A DNA stretch of 64,000 bases from Arthrobacter sp. CAU 1506 (GTDB taxonomy: Bacteria; Actinomycetota; Actinomycetes; Actinomycetales; Micrococcaceae): NCBI RefSeq assembly GCF_005047635.1, contig NZ_SUKC01000003.1:124001-188000 (forward strand), read 5' to 3'. Numbering within the stretch: the stretch's first letter is position 1; each line of letters starts with the position of its first letter. This document shows, piece after piece, positions 53,187 through 61,090 of this stretch. Below the pieces are notes generated by a model. That model had not been told where the DNA came from, made no database searches, and was given only the letters and a program-made list of their open reading frames with translations. A program made the translations under genes and the position numbers.

Positions 53187-54158
53187 ATGGAGACACCCGG
53201 TAGCACCGCCCGCGGCATCATGGTTGCCGACGGCGGTCAGCAGCTCTCTGCCGCGACTGCGACCGCGCGCCAGCGCCACGCCGGCATCGGGATGATGCTG
53301 GCCAGTTCGGCGTCGAACCAGACCGGGGCAGCCCTGGGCGCCTTGGCATTCCCGGTGATCGGCCCGGTCGGCGTGGTGGCGGTCCGCCAGATCGTGACCG
53401 CTTTGGTCCTGGCACCGATCGTGCGCCCAAAGTTCCGGAGTCTGGGCAAGGGGGAGTGGTGGCCGCTGCTCGGACTGGTGCTCGTCTTCAGCGTGATGAA
53501 CCTCTGCCTGTATGCAGCCGTCGAGCGCATCGGGATCGGTCTGGCGGTTACCTTGGAATTCCTCGGCCCGCTCGCCGTGGCGATCGCCAGCTCGCGGCGC
53601 GTGCTCGACATCGCCTGTGCCGTCGTGGCCGGCGCCGGAGTGGTGGTGCTGACCGATCCCGGTTCCGGCACCAGCGACATCATCGGCATCGGGCTGGCCC
53701 TGCTCGCCGCGGCGGCGTGGGGCTGCTATATCCTGCTCAACCGCACTCTCGGCCAACGCCTGCCCGGCCTCCAGGGAACCGCTGCGGCCAGTGTCCTGAC
53801 CGCTGCTGCCTGGACACCGATCACGGCGGCTTGGTTCGCTGTGCACCCGCCCACCGCCGCAGCCCTGGCGCTTGCTGCTGTCTGCGGGTTGATGGCCTCG
53901 ATCGTGCCGTACGCGACGGACATGCTGGCGCTGCGTCGGGTACCGGCCCAGCTGTTCGGCACCTTCACCAGCATCAACCCGGTCTGGGCGGCACTTGCCG
54001 GCTGGATAGTGCTCCACCAGGCCCTTCAGCCCAACGAATGGATCGGCATGGGGCTGATTGTCCTCAGCAACGCTGCGGCTTCCGCCCGGGGATTCGCCGT
54101 GTCGAGGGACCGGGAGAGGCCGGGCGGGACGGGACCCGCGGGGCCGGGCCGAGCCTGA
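53187..54158 (+). CDS. EamA-family (DMT) transporter, RhtA/YdeD-like
   Basis: 323 residues with about ten hydrophobic spans. LASSASNQTGAALG opens the first span, VERIGIGLAVTLEFLGPLAVA and the later FTSINPVWAALAGWIVL match the threonine/homoserine exporter RhtA group. A role in amino-acid or metabolite efflux is likely. No ribosome-binding site precedes the ATG; a TACCGT box six bases upstream suggests a leaderless start. A TTG at 53163 would extend the frame into the regulatory gap and is less likely. Confidence 0.83.
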   Translation: METPGSTARGIMVADGGQQLSAATATARQRHAGIGMMLASSASNQTGAALGALAFPVIGPVGVVAVRQIVTALVLAPIVRPKFRSLGKGEWWPLLGLVLVFSVMNLCLYAAVERIGIGLAVTLEFLGPLAVAIASSRRVLDIACAVVAGAGVVVLTDPGSGTSDIIGIGLALLAAAAWGCYILLNRTLGQRLPGLQGTAAASVLTAAAWTPITAAWFAVHPPTAAALALAAVCGLMASIVPYATDMLALRRVPAQLFGTFTSINPVWAALAGWIVLHQALQPNEWIGMGLIVLSNAAASARGFAVSRDRERPGGTGPAGPGRA

Positions 54159-54185
54159 CCCGGAACGTGCTGCCGGCCGTCCAGG

Positions 54186-55694
54186 TCAGGCGGGGGAGCG
54201 CCGTTCACGTCGGCGTCGTCGGATGGACCCGACAGCGGCAGCGGCGGACGTTGCGGCCGCCGCGGTACTGGCGGCGGCACCGGCGGACGCTGCAGCACCG
54301 GCGGACGCTGCAGCGCCGGCGACGCCGGCACCGGCCCGCCTGCGCACGGAGGCCCGGGCGCCGTCGTCGTTGCCGGATCCGTCCGGCTTGTCCTGGCTCT
54401 CCTTGGCGACCAGGGGCTCCGGATGGGCGTAGGCATCGGCCAGCAGGCCGGCGGTGAGCTGACGCTGCCAGCGCCGTGCGCCGAGCTCTTCCAACGCGGC
54501 GTCCACGGTCTGTTCCGTGATCGGCTCGGGCGGGCGCCACGCGGTGCGGCGCAGGTAATCCGGGGTGAGCAGGTTCTCCACCGGCATGTCCAGCTGCTCG
54601 GCCAGGCTGGCAAGGCGGGGCCGGACGGTTTGCAGCCGGGCCGCGGCGGCCGGGTCCTTGTCCGCCCACGAGCGCGGCGGCGGGGGAGCATTGGTGGGCA
54701 GGTGCAGCGGAGGCAGATCCGTCTCGCTCCGGGCCGCGGCAATGCACCGCAGCCAGCGCGGAGCTTCGCGCTGGGCGGCCCGGCCATGGAAACCATGGGT
54801 CTCCAACAGCTGCGGGACGGTAGCGGGCATGGCCTTGGCGGCGGCGACAACAGCGGAGTCCGGAATCAGTCTGCCGGGCGCGACGTCGCGCTTGGCAGCC
54901 AGGGCTTCGCGTTCGTTCCAGAGCTCGCGCACGGCGGCCAGCTGCCGGCGGTCGCGGATCTGGTGCAAGCCGGAAGTCCGGCGCCACGGGTCGACGCGCG
55001 GCGCCGACGGCGGTGCGGTGCGGACGGCCTCGAACTCTTCCAGCGCGTACTCGAGCTTTCCGGCCTCCGTCAGCTTGGCGATCAGCGCCTCGCGGAGTTC
55101 GATCAGGACCTCAACGTCGAGGGCTGCATAGCGCAGCCATGGCTCCGGCAGGGGCCGCGTGGACCAGTCGGCGGCGGAATGCTCCTTGGCCAGCGTGAAG
55201 CCGAGCAACGATTCGATGACCGCTGCCAGACCCACCCGGGGCATCCCGGCGAGCCGGGCGGCAAGTTCGGTGTCGAAGAGTTTGTCCGGCCACATGCCGA
55301 GTTCGGACAGGCAGGGCAGGTCCTGGGTAGCGGCGTGCAGGATCCACTCGGCGCCGCGCAGCGAGTCATTGAGCAGTTTCAGGTCGCCGAACGGCTCGGG
55401 GTCGATCAACCAGGTGCCGGCGCCTTCGCGCCGCAGCTGGACCAAGAAAGCGCGCTGGCCATAGCGGAAGCCGGAGGCCCGCTCGGCGTCGATGGCCACC
55501 GGCCCGGTCCCCGCTGCCAGGGCGTCGGCAGCACGTTGCAGCCCTGATTCAGTGGCGATGACCAAGGGGACGCCTTCGCGCGGCGCGTCGAGGTGGATCA
55601 GCTCGGGAGCCTGCTCCTGGGGTTCTGCGGCGTCGTTGGAAGTGCTCTGGTCAGGGCCGGTGTGCCCGGACGCGTCCGAAGTCAAGGAGCTCAT
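54186..55694 (-). CDS. Ribonuclease D-like 3'-5' exonuclease with HRDC domain and Ala-rich tail
   Basis: 502 residues. The DEDDy exonuclease domain (about 45-215) shows AIDAERASG, HAATQDLPCL and YAALDVEVL with the acidic and Tyr active-site residues. An HRDC domain (about 255-330) follows. The last 60 residues are a low-complexity Ala/Ser tail ending in RRRRRERRSPA, encoded partly by an 18-base tandem repeat; this tail is unusual. It belongs to the dxs-linked actinobacterial block and probably trims structured RNA. Confidence 0.88.
   Translation of the reverse strand: MSSLTSDASGHTGPDQSTSNDAAEPQEQAPELIHLDAPREGVPLVIATESGLQRAADALAAGTGPVAIDAERASGFRYGQRAFLVQLRREGAGTWLIDPEPFGDLKLLNDSLRGAEWILHAATQDLPCLSELGMWPDKLFDTELAARLAGMPRVGLAAVIESLLGFTLAKEHSAADWSTRPLPEPWLRYAALDVEVLIELREALIAKLTEAGKLEYALEEFEAVRTAPPSAPRVDPWRRTSGLHQIRDRRQLAAVRELWNEREALAAKRDVAPGRLIPDSAVVAAAKAMPATVPQLLETHGFHGRAAQREAPRWLRCIAAARSETDLPPLHLPTNAPPPPRSWADKDPAAAARLQTVRPRLASLAEQLDMPVENLLTPDYLRRTAWRPPEPITEQTVDAALEELGARRWQRQLTAGLLADAYAHPEPLVAKESQDKPDGSGNDDGARASVRRRAGAGVAGAAASAGAAASAGAAASTAAAATSAAAAVGSIRRRRRERRSPA
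54277..54312. repeat. 18-base tandem repeat within RNase D tail
   Basis: GCACCGGCGGACGCTGCA occurs twice in perfect tandem and begins a degenerate third copy. On the coding strand each unit gives six residues of the Ala/Ser/Gly tail. Confidence 0.85.
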
Positions 55695-55809
55695 GATCCG
55701 TTCAGTTTAGGCCAGCAGTATGCGCAGGGCCGAATATATGATGCCGAAAGCACTCGTGTTGCCGGCCGGACGCTGGTTTCGCCGGTCCGCCGGTGGTTGG
55801 TACGGGCCG

Positions 55810-56439
55810 CTAGTTGCGGCGGCGGTTCGGCAGGGCTGCCACCCCGTCCGGGAGCGGCGGCAGGCCGGCGTAGGTGCAGACCATGTCGCTCCAGGCCTCC
55901 AAATGGGAGCGGATGTCGGCGGAGGCTGGCGTCCAGGAAGCCCGCAGCTCGATGTCGATGGAGTCCTGCCGGCCGCTGAGCGTGCCGTAGCTCTCGGACA
56001 GGATGCGAGTGGCCGTCCCACCGGCGTTGCGATACGGCGCGTTGTGGTTCTCCAAGGCTTCCACCAGCCAGTCCCAGGCGACCGAGCCGAGCATGGTGTC
56101 GTTGCCCATGTCCGCATCCAGTTCGGCGCGGATGTAGGTGACAATCCGGAAGGTACCGTCCCAAACCGGGGAGCCTTCCGGGTCGTACAGCAGGATGAAG
56201 CGCCCGGTCGCCAGTTCCTGGGCTTCGGTGCCCTGCAGCGGAGTGACCGCGGGGCCGTGCAGCGGCCGGGGGCCGGGCAGGGCAGTCACCTCGGCGCCGA
56301 GGGCGACAGCGAACGGGGCCAGCCGCGAGGGAGCCGGGATTTCCTCCAGTTTCAGTTCGTTCCGGCATTGCGCTTGGCGCAAAGCCGACAGCGCCCGCAT
56401 GAACTCAGGCGGCACTGCTGAGAGATCAATCGCACTCAC
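55810..56439 (-). CDS. DUF3000 domain protein
   Basis: 209 residues. LPDGVAALPNRR at the end, VWDGTFRIVTYIRAELDADMG in the middle and SYGTLSG mark the DUF3000 family, found almost only in actinobacteria beside the HRDC/RNase D gene. The function is unknown. The GTG at 56439 has TAATCT six bases upstream and no ribosome-binding site, so it is probably leaderless. A gap of 115 bases separates it from the RNase D gene. Confidence 0.85.
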   Translation of the reverse strand: MSAIDLSAVPPEFMRALSALRQAQCRNELKLEEIPAPSRLAPFAVALGAEVTALPGPRPLHGPAVTPLQGTEAQELATGRFILLYDPEGSPVWDGTFRIVTYIRAELDADMGNDTMLGSVAWDWLVEALENHNAPYRNAGGTATRILSESYGTLSGRQDSIDIELRASWTPASADIRSHLEAWSDMVCTYAGLPPLPDGVAALPNRRRN

Positions 56440-56445
56440 AGTGCC

Positions 56446-56451
56446 AGATTA
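56446..56451 (-). promoter_or_regulatory. -10 box (TAATCT) for leaderless DUF3000 transcript
   Basis: TAATCT on the minus strand, six bases before the GTG at 56439. Confidence 0.45.
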
Positions 56452-56523
56452 GGCCTGTCGCCGCCGGACGTCAGGCAGGCGCGCCGGAAAAGCCGGGGGA
56501 ACCGGGCACTGCCGGAAAGTTGG

Positions 56524-57591
56524 CTAGGAAAGCTCGCTCCGAATGGCCGCGGCGAAGGCGTCGATGTCCTCTTCGGTGGTGTCGAAAGAGCACATCCAGC
56601 GGACCTCGCCGCGGGATTCGTCCCAGTCGTAGAAGCGGAACTTCTGCCGCAACCGGTCGGCCACGCCCGGCGGCAGCGCGGCAAACACCGCGTTGGACTG
56701 GGTGGGCTGGGTCAAGGACAGGCCGGTAGTGCCCTCGACCGCGGCGCGCAGCCGGGCGGCCATGGCATTGGCATGGGACGCCGACCGCAGCCACAGGTCG
56801 CCGTCGAACAGCGCGATGAACTGGGCCGAGATGAACCGCATCTTCGAGGCCAGCTGCATATTCATCTTGCGCAGGTAGGGCAGGCCGTGGGCCGCGTCAG
56901 GATTCAGGACCACCACGCATTCGCCGTAGAGCATGCCGTTCTTGGTGCCGCCGAGCGAGAGGATGTCCACACCGGCGTCGGTGGTGAAGCTGCGCAGGTC
57001 GGTGCCCAGTGCGGCGGCGGCGTTGGAGAGCCGTGCCCCGTCCATGTGCAGTTTCATGCCGCGCTCGTGCACGTGGTCGGCAATCGCGCGGATTTCCTCG
57101 ATGCTGTAGAGCGTGCCGAGTTCGGTGCTCTGCGTGATGGACACGGCCAGCGGCTGTGCACGGTGTTCGTCGCCCCAGCCCCAGGCCTCCCGGTCGATCA
57201 GCTCCGTGGTGAGCTTGCCGTCGTCGGTCGGCACGGACAGCAGCTTGATTCCGCCGACGCGTTCGGGTGCGCCGTTTTCGTCCACGTTGATGTGGGCGGT
57301 AGCAGCGCAAATGACGGCGCCCCACCGCGGCAGCAGCGACTGCAGCGACAACACGTTGGCGCCGGTGCCGTTGAAGACCGGGAACGCCTGGGCGGCTTCG
57401 CCGAAATGCCCGGCGATCACCTGCTGCAGCCGTGCGGTGTACGCGTCCTCGCCGTAGGCGACTTGGTGCCCGGTGTTTGCGTGGGCCAGCGCCGTCAGGA
57501 TCTCCGGGTGGACGCCGGAGTAATTGTCGGAGGCAAAGCCGCGCAGGTCGGTGTCGTGCAGGGAGCCGGAAAGCAGGGGGGAATCAGTCAC
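56524..57591 (-). CDS. Low-specificity L-threonine aldolase-like PLP enzyme
   Basis: 355 residues. DNYSGVHPEIL near the start, the substrate/PLP segment MDGARLSNAAAALG and the Lys of LSLGGTKNGM (Schiff-base region) match the threonine aldolase/beta-eliminating lyase family. Such enzymes split L-threonine to glycine and acetaldehyde. It is third in an operon after DUF6421 and SDR genes, separated from the SDR by 48 bases. The start is GTG at 57591 with AAGGA upstream. Confidence 0.87.
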   Translation of the reverse strand: MTDSPLLSGSLHDTDLRGFASDNYSGVHPEILTALAHANTGHQVAYGEDAYTARLQQVIAGHFGEAAQAFPVFNGTGANVLSLQSLLPRWGAVICAATAHINVDENGAPERVGGIKLLSVPTDDGKLTTELIDREAWGWGDEHRAQPLAVSITQSTELGTLYSIEEIRAIADHVHERGMKLHMDGARLSNAAAALGTDLRSFTTDAGVDILSLGGTKNGMLYGECVVVLNPDAAHGLPYLRKMNMQLASKMRFISAQFIALFDGDLWLRSASHANAMAARLRAAVEGTTGLSLTQPTQSNAVFAALPPGVADRLRQKFRFYDWDESRGEVRWMCSFDTTEEDIDAFAAAIRSELS

Positions 57592-57639
57592 GTGTTTCAG
57601 TATTCCTTAATTGGTGGTTGCGGTCACAGCGGGCGCAGA

Positions 57640-58443
57640 TCAGGCCAGCCGGATGTGCGCACCGTTGAGCAGGGCCGCGTCCAGGGCGAACAGTGCGGCC
57701 GCCGCACGGCCCAGGTCCGCCACATAGGTAAAGCCGGGGAACTCCTTGGCCGGATCGGCCCGGCGCATCGCATCATCCACCAGCGCCTTGACCGCCAGAA
57801 CGACGGCGGCGGAGCGCTGGGGGACGGGATCCTCCTTGCGTCCGGATTGGCTCCGGCGGAAGCCATCGGCCACCGAGAGCATCCAGCTCTCCGCGGCCGC
57901 CTTGGCAGCTGCGTAGTTGGCGCCGGACGCGGTAGGGGACTCCGTCGCGGTGGCCGAGACAATGGCGGCCCGGCCCGATCCGGACGCCTCGAGCTGCGGG
58001 TAGAAGGCGCGGGTGGTGTTCCGCAACGTGGTGATCAGCTGTGCGTGCAGGAAGTCCCAGTCTTCGTCCGACTGCCCGGTCAGGCCCTTGCCGCCACGCC
58101 AGCCGCCGACCAAGTGGACCAGGCCGTCGGCGCCGCCGTGCTGGGCGGCGATCGAACCGGCCAGCTCCTCAACCGCCGCGCGGTCGGCGAGGTCGCACTC
58201 GAAGGAGGCAACGGCGTCGTTCTCTCCGTAGGCGGCGGTCAGCCGGTCCCGGTTGCTGCCCACCGCCAACACGGTGGCACCCGCTCCGGTCAGGGCAGCG
58301 GTGACGGCCTGGCCGGAAGCGCCGGACGCTCCGGCCACCACCACTTTCAGGCCCGTCAGCCCGCCGGGACCGGGTGCGGCGCCCAGCAGTTGGTCGGAGC
58401 TGACCGGCGACGCGCCGGTGCCGGCCTGCGGGCCGCCGGCCAA
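57640..58443 (-). CDS. SDR-family NAD(P)-dependent oxidoreductase
   Basis: 267 residues. The cofactor loop is GASGASG in place of the usual TGxxxGxG, the NNAG equivalent is LVGGWRGG, and the catalytic Ser region IVSATA with YAAAK are present. A 25-residue Gly/Pro/Ser N-terminus precedes the fold. The start is a TTG at 58443, one base after the DUF6421 stop, with GAGGCGG well placed upstream, so it is probably coupled. Substrate unknown. Confidence 0.82.
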   Translation of the reverse strand: MAGGPQAGTGASPVSSDQLLGAAPGPGGLTGLKVVVAGASGASGQAVTAALTGAGATVLAVGSNRDRLTAAYGENDAVASFECDLADRAAVEELAGSIAAQHGGADGLVHLVGGWRGGKGLTGQSDEDWDFLHAQLITTLRNTTRAFYPQLEASGSGRAAIVSATATESPTASGANYAAAKAAAESWMLSVADGFRRSQSGRKEDPVPQRSAAVVLAVKALVDDAMRRADPAKEFPGFTYVADLGRAAAALFALDAALLNGAHIRLA

Positions 58444-58444
58444 G

Positions 58445-59824
58445 TCAGGCCGCCTCTCCGGTAATTCCGGACGTGGACTCGATCACCGGCTTCATCTTCC
58501 GCGACAGGGCCTCGTAGAACATGGACAGCGGGAACTCGTCGTCCATCACCTGGTCGGTCACCTCGCGCGGGAGGCCGGTCAGCGGGAGGGCGTCGGGGCC
58601 CTTGGCCCACACCGAGGCCGGATGCGGGGTCAGCGTCTTGGTCAGCATCTCGTAGGCGGCCAGCCAGTGCGCCACCTTGGGCCGATCGATGGAACGCCAG
58701 TAGAGTTCCTCGATTTCGTGGCCCAGGGCCACCACGGCGTCCGCCACGTTCTCCCAGTCAATGGAGAGCTTGCCGTCCGTCCAGTGCAGCACCCGGTGTT
58801 GGTGAAGCCAGGCGAACAGCAACTGGCCGCCCAGGCCGTCGTAGTTACGCACCCGGTTGCCGGTGATGGCGAAGCGGAAGATCCGGTCGAAGATCACCGC
58901 GTACTGCACCAGCTGGGCGTGCTTCCGGACCTCGTCGGAGGCTGTGGCGTCCTGGGACAGGCGCACGGACTCGCGGAAGGCGGTCAGGTCGCAGCGCAGC
59001 TCCTCCAGCGAGTAGAGGAAGTACGGCATCCGCTGCTTGATCATGAACGGGTCGAACGGCAGATCGCCGCGCATGTGCGTCCGGTCGTGGATCAGATCCC
59101 ACATCACGAAAGTTTCCTGCGTCAGCCGCTGGTCGTCCAGCAAGGCGGCCGCGTCCTCCGGCAGGTGGAGCGAGGTGATTTCGGCGGCGGCGCGGACCAC
59201 GGTGCGGAAACGCGCTGCCTCGCGGTCGGCGAAGATGGCGCCCCAGGTGAAGGCCGGGGTTTCGCGCACGGCCACGGTCTCCGGGAAGAGCACCGCGGAG
59301 TTGGTGTCGTAGCCGGCCGTAAAGTCCAGGAACCGAATGGGCACGAACAGCTTGTTGGAGTACGCGCCGGCCTCCAGCTCGCCGATGAAATCCGGCCAGA
59401 TGACTTCGATCAGCACGGCCTCGACCAGTCGGTCGCTGCTGCCGTTTTGCGTGTACATCGGGAAGACCACCAGATGCTGCAGCCCGTTGATCCGGTGCTG
59501 CTGCGGCTGGAAGGCCAGCAGCGAGTCGAGGAAGTCCGGGACCCCGAAACCGCCGTCGCGCCAGCGGCGGAAGTCCGTGGCCAGCTTGTCCAGGTACTCG
59601 GCGTCGTGTTCGAACAGCGGCGCCAGTTGCTCGACGGCTTCGATGATGGCGTCCGTGTGCCGGGCCGCCGCCGCCTTGTTGCCGTCGTCCGGAACGGAGC
59701 CGTCGCGGACTTGGAGCCCGCGCAGTTCGGTGGCGGCCTGCTTGAGCCGCAGCCAGGCGGGGTGCTGTGCCGGGTTGCCCTGCAGTGCGTTGCGGGAGGT
59801 GGCGCGAGTGGGGGTGATGGTCAT
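58445..59824 (-). CDS. DUF6421 family protein
   Basis: 459 residues, no signal peptide or membrane span. MWDLIHDRTHMRGDLPFDPFMI contains an HxxxH that could bind metal, and the long helical regions (NGLQHLVVFPMYT, FIGELEAGAYSNK) are conserved features of DUF6421 as I recall it from Micrococcales. No function is known. The ATG at 59824 has AAAGGCGAGG upstream. It leads an operon with an SDR and a threonine-aldolase-like enzyme, which hints at a role in an amino-alcohol or amino-acid route. Confidence 0.8.
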   Translation of the reverse strand: MTITPTRATSRNALQGNPAQHPAWLRLKQAATELRGLQVRDGSVPDDGNKAAAARHTDAIIEAVEQLAPLFEHDAEYLDKLATDFRRWRDGGFGVPDFLDSLLAFQPQQHRINGLQHLVVFPMYTQNGSSDRLVEAVLIEVIWPDFIGELEAGAYSNKLFVPIRFLDFTAGYDTNSAVLFPETVAVRETPAFTWGAIFADREAARFRTVVRAAAEITSLHLPEDAAALLDDQRLTQETFVMWDLIHDRTHMRGDLPFDPFMIKQRMPYFLYSLEELRCDLTAFRESVRLSQDATASDEVRKHAQLVQYAVIFDRIFRFAITGNRVRNYDGLGGQLLFAWLHQHRVLHWTDGKLSIDWENVADAVVALGHEIEELYWRSIDRPKVAHWLAAYEMLTKTLTPHPASVWAKGPDALPLTGLPREVTDQVMDDEFPLSMFYEALSRKMKPVIESTSGITGEAA

Positions 59825-59873
59825 CGTTGCCTCGCCTTTCCGTCGGCCGGGCACGTCCCGGCGAGCTGTTGAA

Positions 59874-59925
59874 GTATGTAGTGAGCGTAGCAACGCAACA
59901 GCCATACTTATTTCAAAACAGGCGA
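59874..59925. promoter_or_regulatory. Dyad in the promoter of the DUF6421 operon
   Basis: TTGAAGTATG on one side and CATACTTATTTCAA on the other form an inverted repeat interrupted by two or four bases, about 25 bases apart. On the minus strand TTGAAA followed 17 bases later by TTGCTA could be the promoter itself, so a bound regulator would overlap it. Confidence 0.4.
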
Positions 59926-59972
59926 CAGGTAAGCAACTGTAATGCTCGGCTCCGGAAGCGGGCCACATGAAG

Positions 59973-59998
59973 AAGCCCGGCTCGCGCTGGCCGGGCTT
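59973..59998 (-). terminator. Intrinsic terminator downstream of msrB
   Basis: AAGCCCGGC and GCCGGGCTT, nine-base perfect arms with an eight-base loop, 52 bases beyond the msrB stop. Confidence 0.7.
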
Positions 59999-60049
59999 GA
60001 TCACGGCCGGGAAACGAACTAGCGTGTCCCGGCCTCATTGGCTCAGGGG

Positions 60050-60472
60050 TCAGTCTGTGCTCTTCAGCTTCAGCGATACCGAGTTGATGCAGTAGCGCTG
60101 GTCGGTAGGCGTCGCGTAGCCTTCGCCCTCGAACACATGGCCCAGATGTGAATTGCAGTTGGCGCAGCGGACCTCAATCCGCTCCATGCCAAGCGTGCCG
60201 TCCCGCAGGTAGCGGACGGTCCCCTCCGCCAGCGGCGCCCAGAAGGACGGCCAGCCGCAGTGGGAATCAAATTTTTCCTTGCTGGTGAACAGCTCCGCTC
60301 CGCAGGCGCGGCAACTGTAGGTGCCTTCGGTGTGGCTGTCCCAGTACTCTCCGGTGTACGGACGTTCGGTTCCGGCCTCGCGGAGAACGTGGTATTCCTC
60401 CGGGCTTAGCTCGCGACGCCACTCGTCGTCGCTCTTGGTCACCGGGAACTGTCCGGTTTCAGTGTTGCTCAT
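60050..60472 (-). CDS. msrB: Peptide-methionine (R)-S-oxide reductase
   Basis: 140 residues. It reduces methionine-R-sulfoxide in proteins. The zinc-binding CRAC and CANC pairs, HCGWPSF and the catalytic Cys in RYCINSVSL are all present. The ATG at 60472 has GGAGAG just upstream. It lies 14 bases after the stress-like gene and is probably cotranscribed, which fits an oxidative-stress unit. Confidence 0.95.
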   Translation of the reverse strand: MSNTETGQFPVTKSDDEWRRELSPEEYHVLREAGTERPYTGEYWDSHTEGTYSCRACGAELFTSKEKFDSHCGWPSFWAPLAEGTVRYLRDGTLGMERIEVRCANCNSHLGHVFEGEGYATPTDQRYCINSVSLKLKSTD

Positions 60473-60486
60473 ATTCTCTCCAACGC

Positions 60487-60990
60487 TCACGAGTCGCCAA
60501 TGTATCCCGAGCCCGAGTACAGGTGCAGCACGGGAATGCCCAGCTTCTCCTGCGCCCGGTTGGCCCAGTCGGTGTGGAAGGTATCGGATATGGCGTGCGG
60601 ACGTGTGATGACCACCGCGCGGTCCGCCGCATGGGTGTCAACGTACGCCACCAGGGCGGACACGCCGTCGTCCTCCACAATGTCCACCGTGGCCTTGAAG
60701 CCGCCTTCTTCCAGCAGCTTCACCGAGAGCCGCTTGGCCTCGGCTGCCTCGTGCCGGGCCTCGTCCGGATCCGGCTGGCCTTGGGCCAGTTCGCGGAACG
60801 CGGTGCCGACCTCCAGCATGCTGAGCCGTTCCAGGAAATCCAGCAGCAGGTTCCGCTTGGTGTCCTCCGGAATCAGCACCCGGAAGGTGGTCTGCTCGGC
60901 GACGGTCTGCTCACCCGCCAGCCAGCCCAGGTTCTGCAGGTCGGACTCGTTCAGCGGTTCCTCGGTCAGCACCACGATGGTTTCCGTCAT
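60487..60990 (-). CDS. Hypothetical protein, universal-stress-like fold
   Basis: 167 residues. The order of strands and helices (TIVVLTEEPL, FRVLIPED, ATVDIVEDDG, DRAVVITRPH, GIPVLHLYSG) resembles a USP/HUP fold, but the ATP-binding GxxGxxG(S/T) loop is not evident. I do not recognise a characterised family. The ATG at 60990 has TAGGCT six bases upstream and is probably leaderless. Transcription with msrB suggests a stress role. Confidence 0.65.
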   Translation of the reverse strand: MTETIVVLTEEPLNESDLQNLGWLAGEQTVAEQTTFRVLIPEDTKRNLLLDFLERLSMLEVGTAFRELAQGQPDPDEARHEAAEAKRLSVKLLEEGGFKATVDIVEDDGVSALVAYVDTHAADRAVVITRPHAISDTFHTDWANRAQEKLGIPVLHLYSGSGYIGDS

Positions 60991-60996
60991 GGGCCC

Positions 60997-61002
60997 AGCC
61001 TA
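60997..61002 (-). promoter_or_regulatory. -10 box (TAGGCT) for leaderless stress-like gene
   Basis: TAGGCT on the minus strand, six bases before the ATG at 60990. Confidence 0.45.
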
Positions 61003-61090
61003 ATCAGCAGCCCAACCGCCCACAACAAAACCGGCACGCCGACGGCCGCGCCGGTTAGCGGTCCACGGCGGCACCGGCAAGAATGGACCC

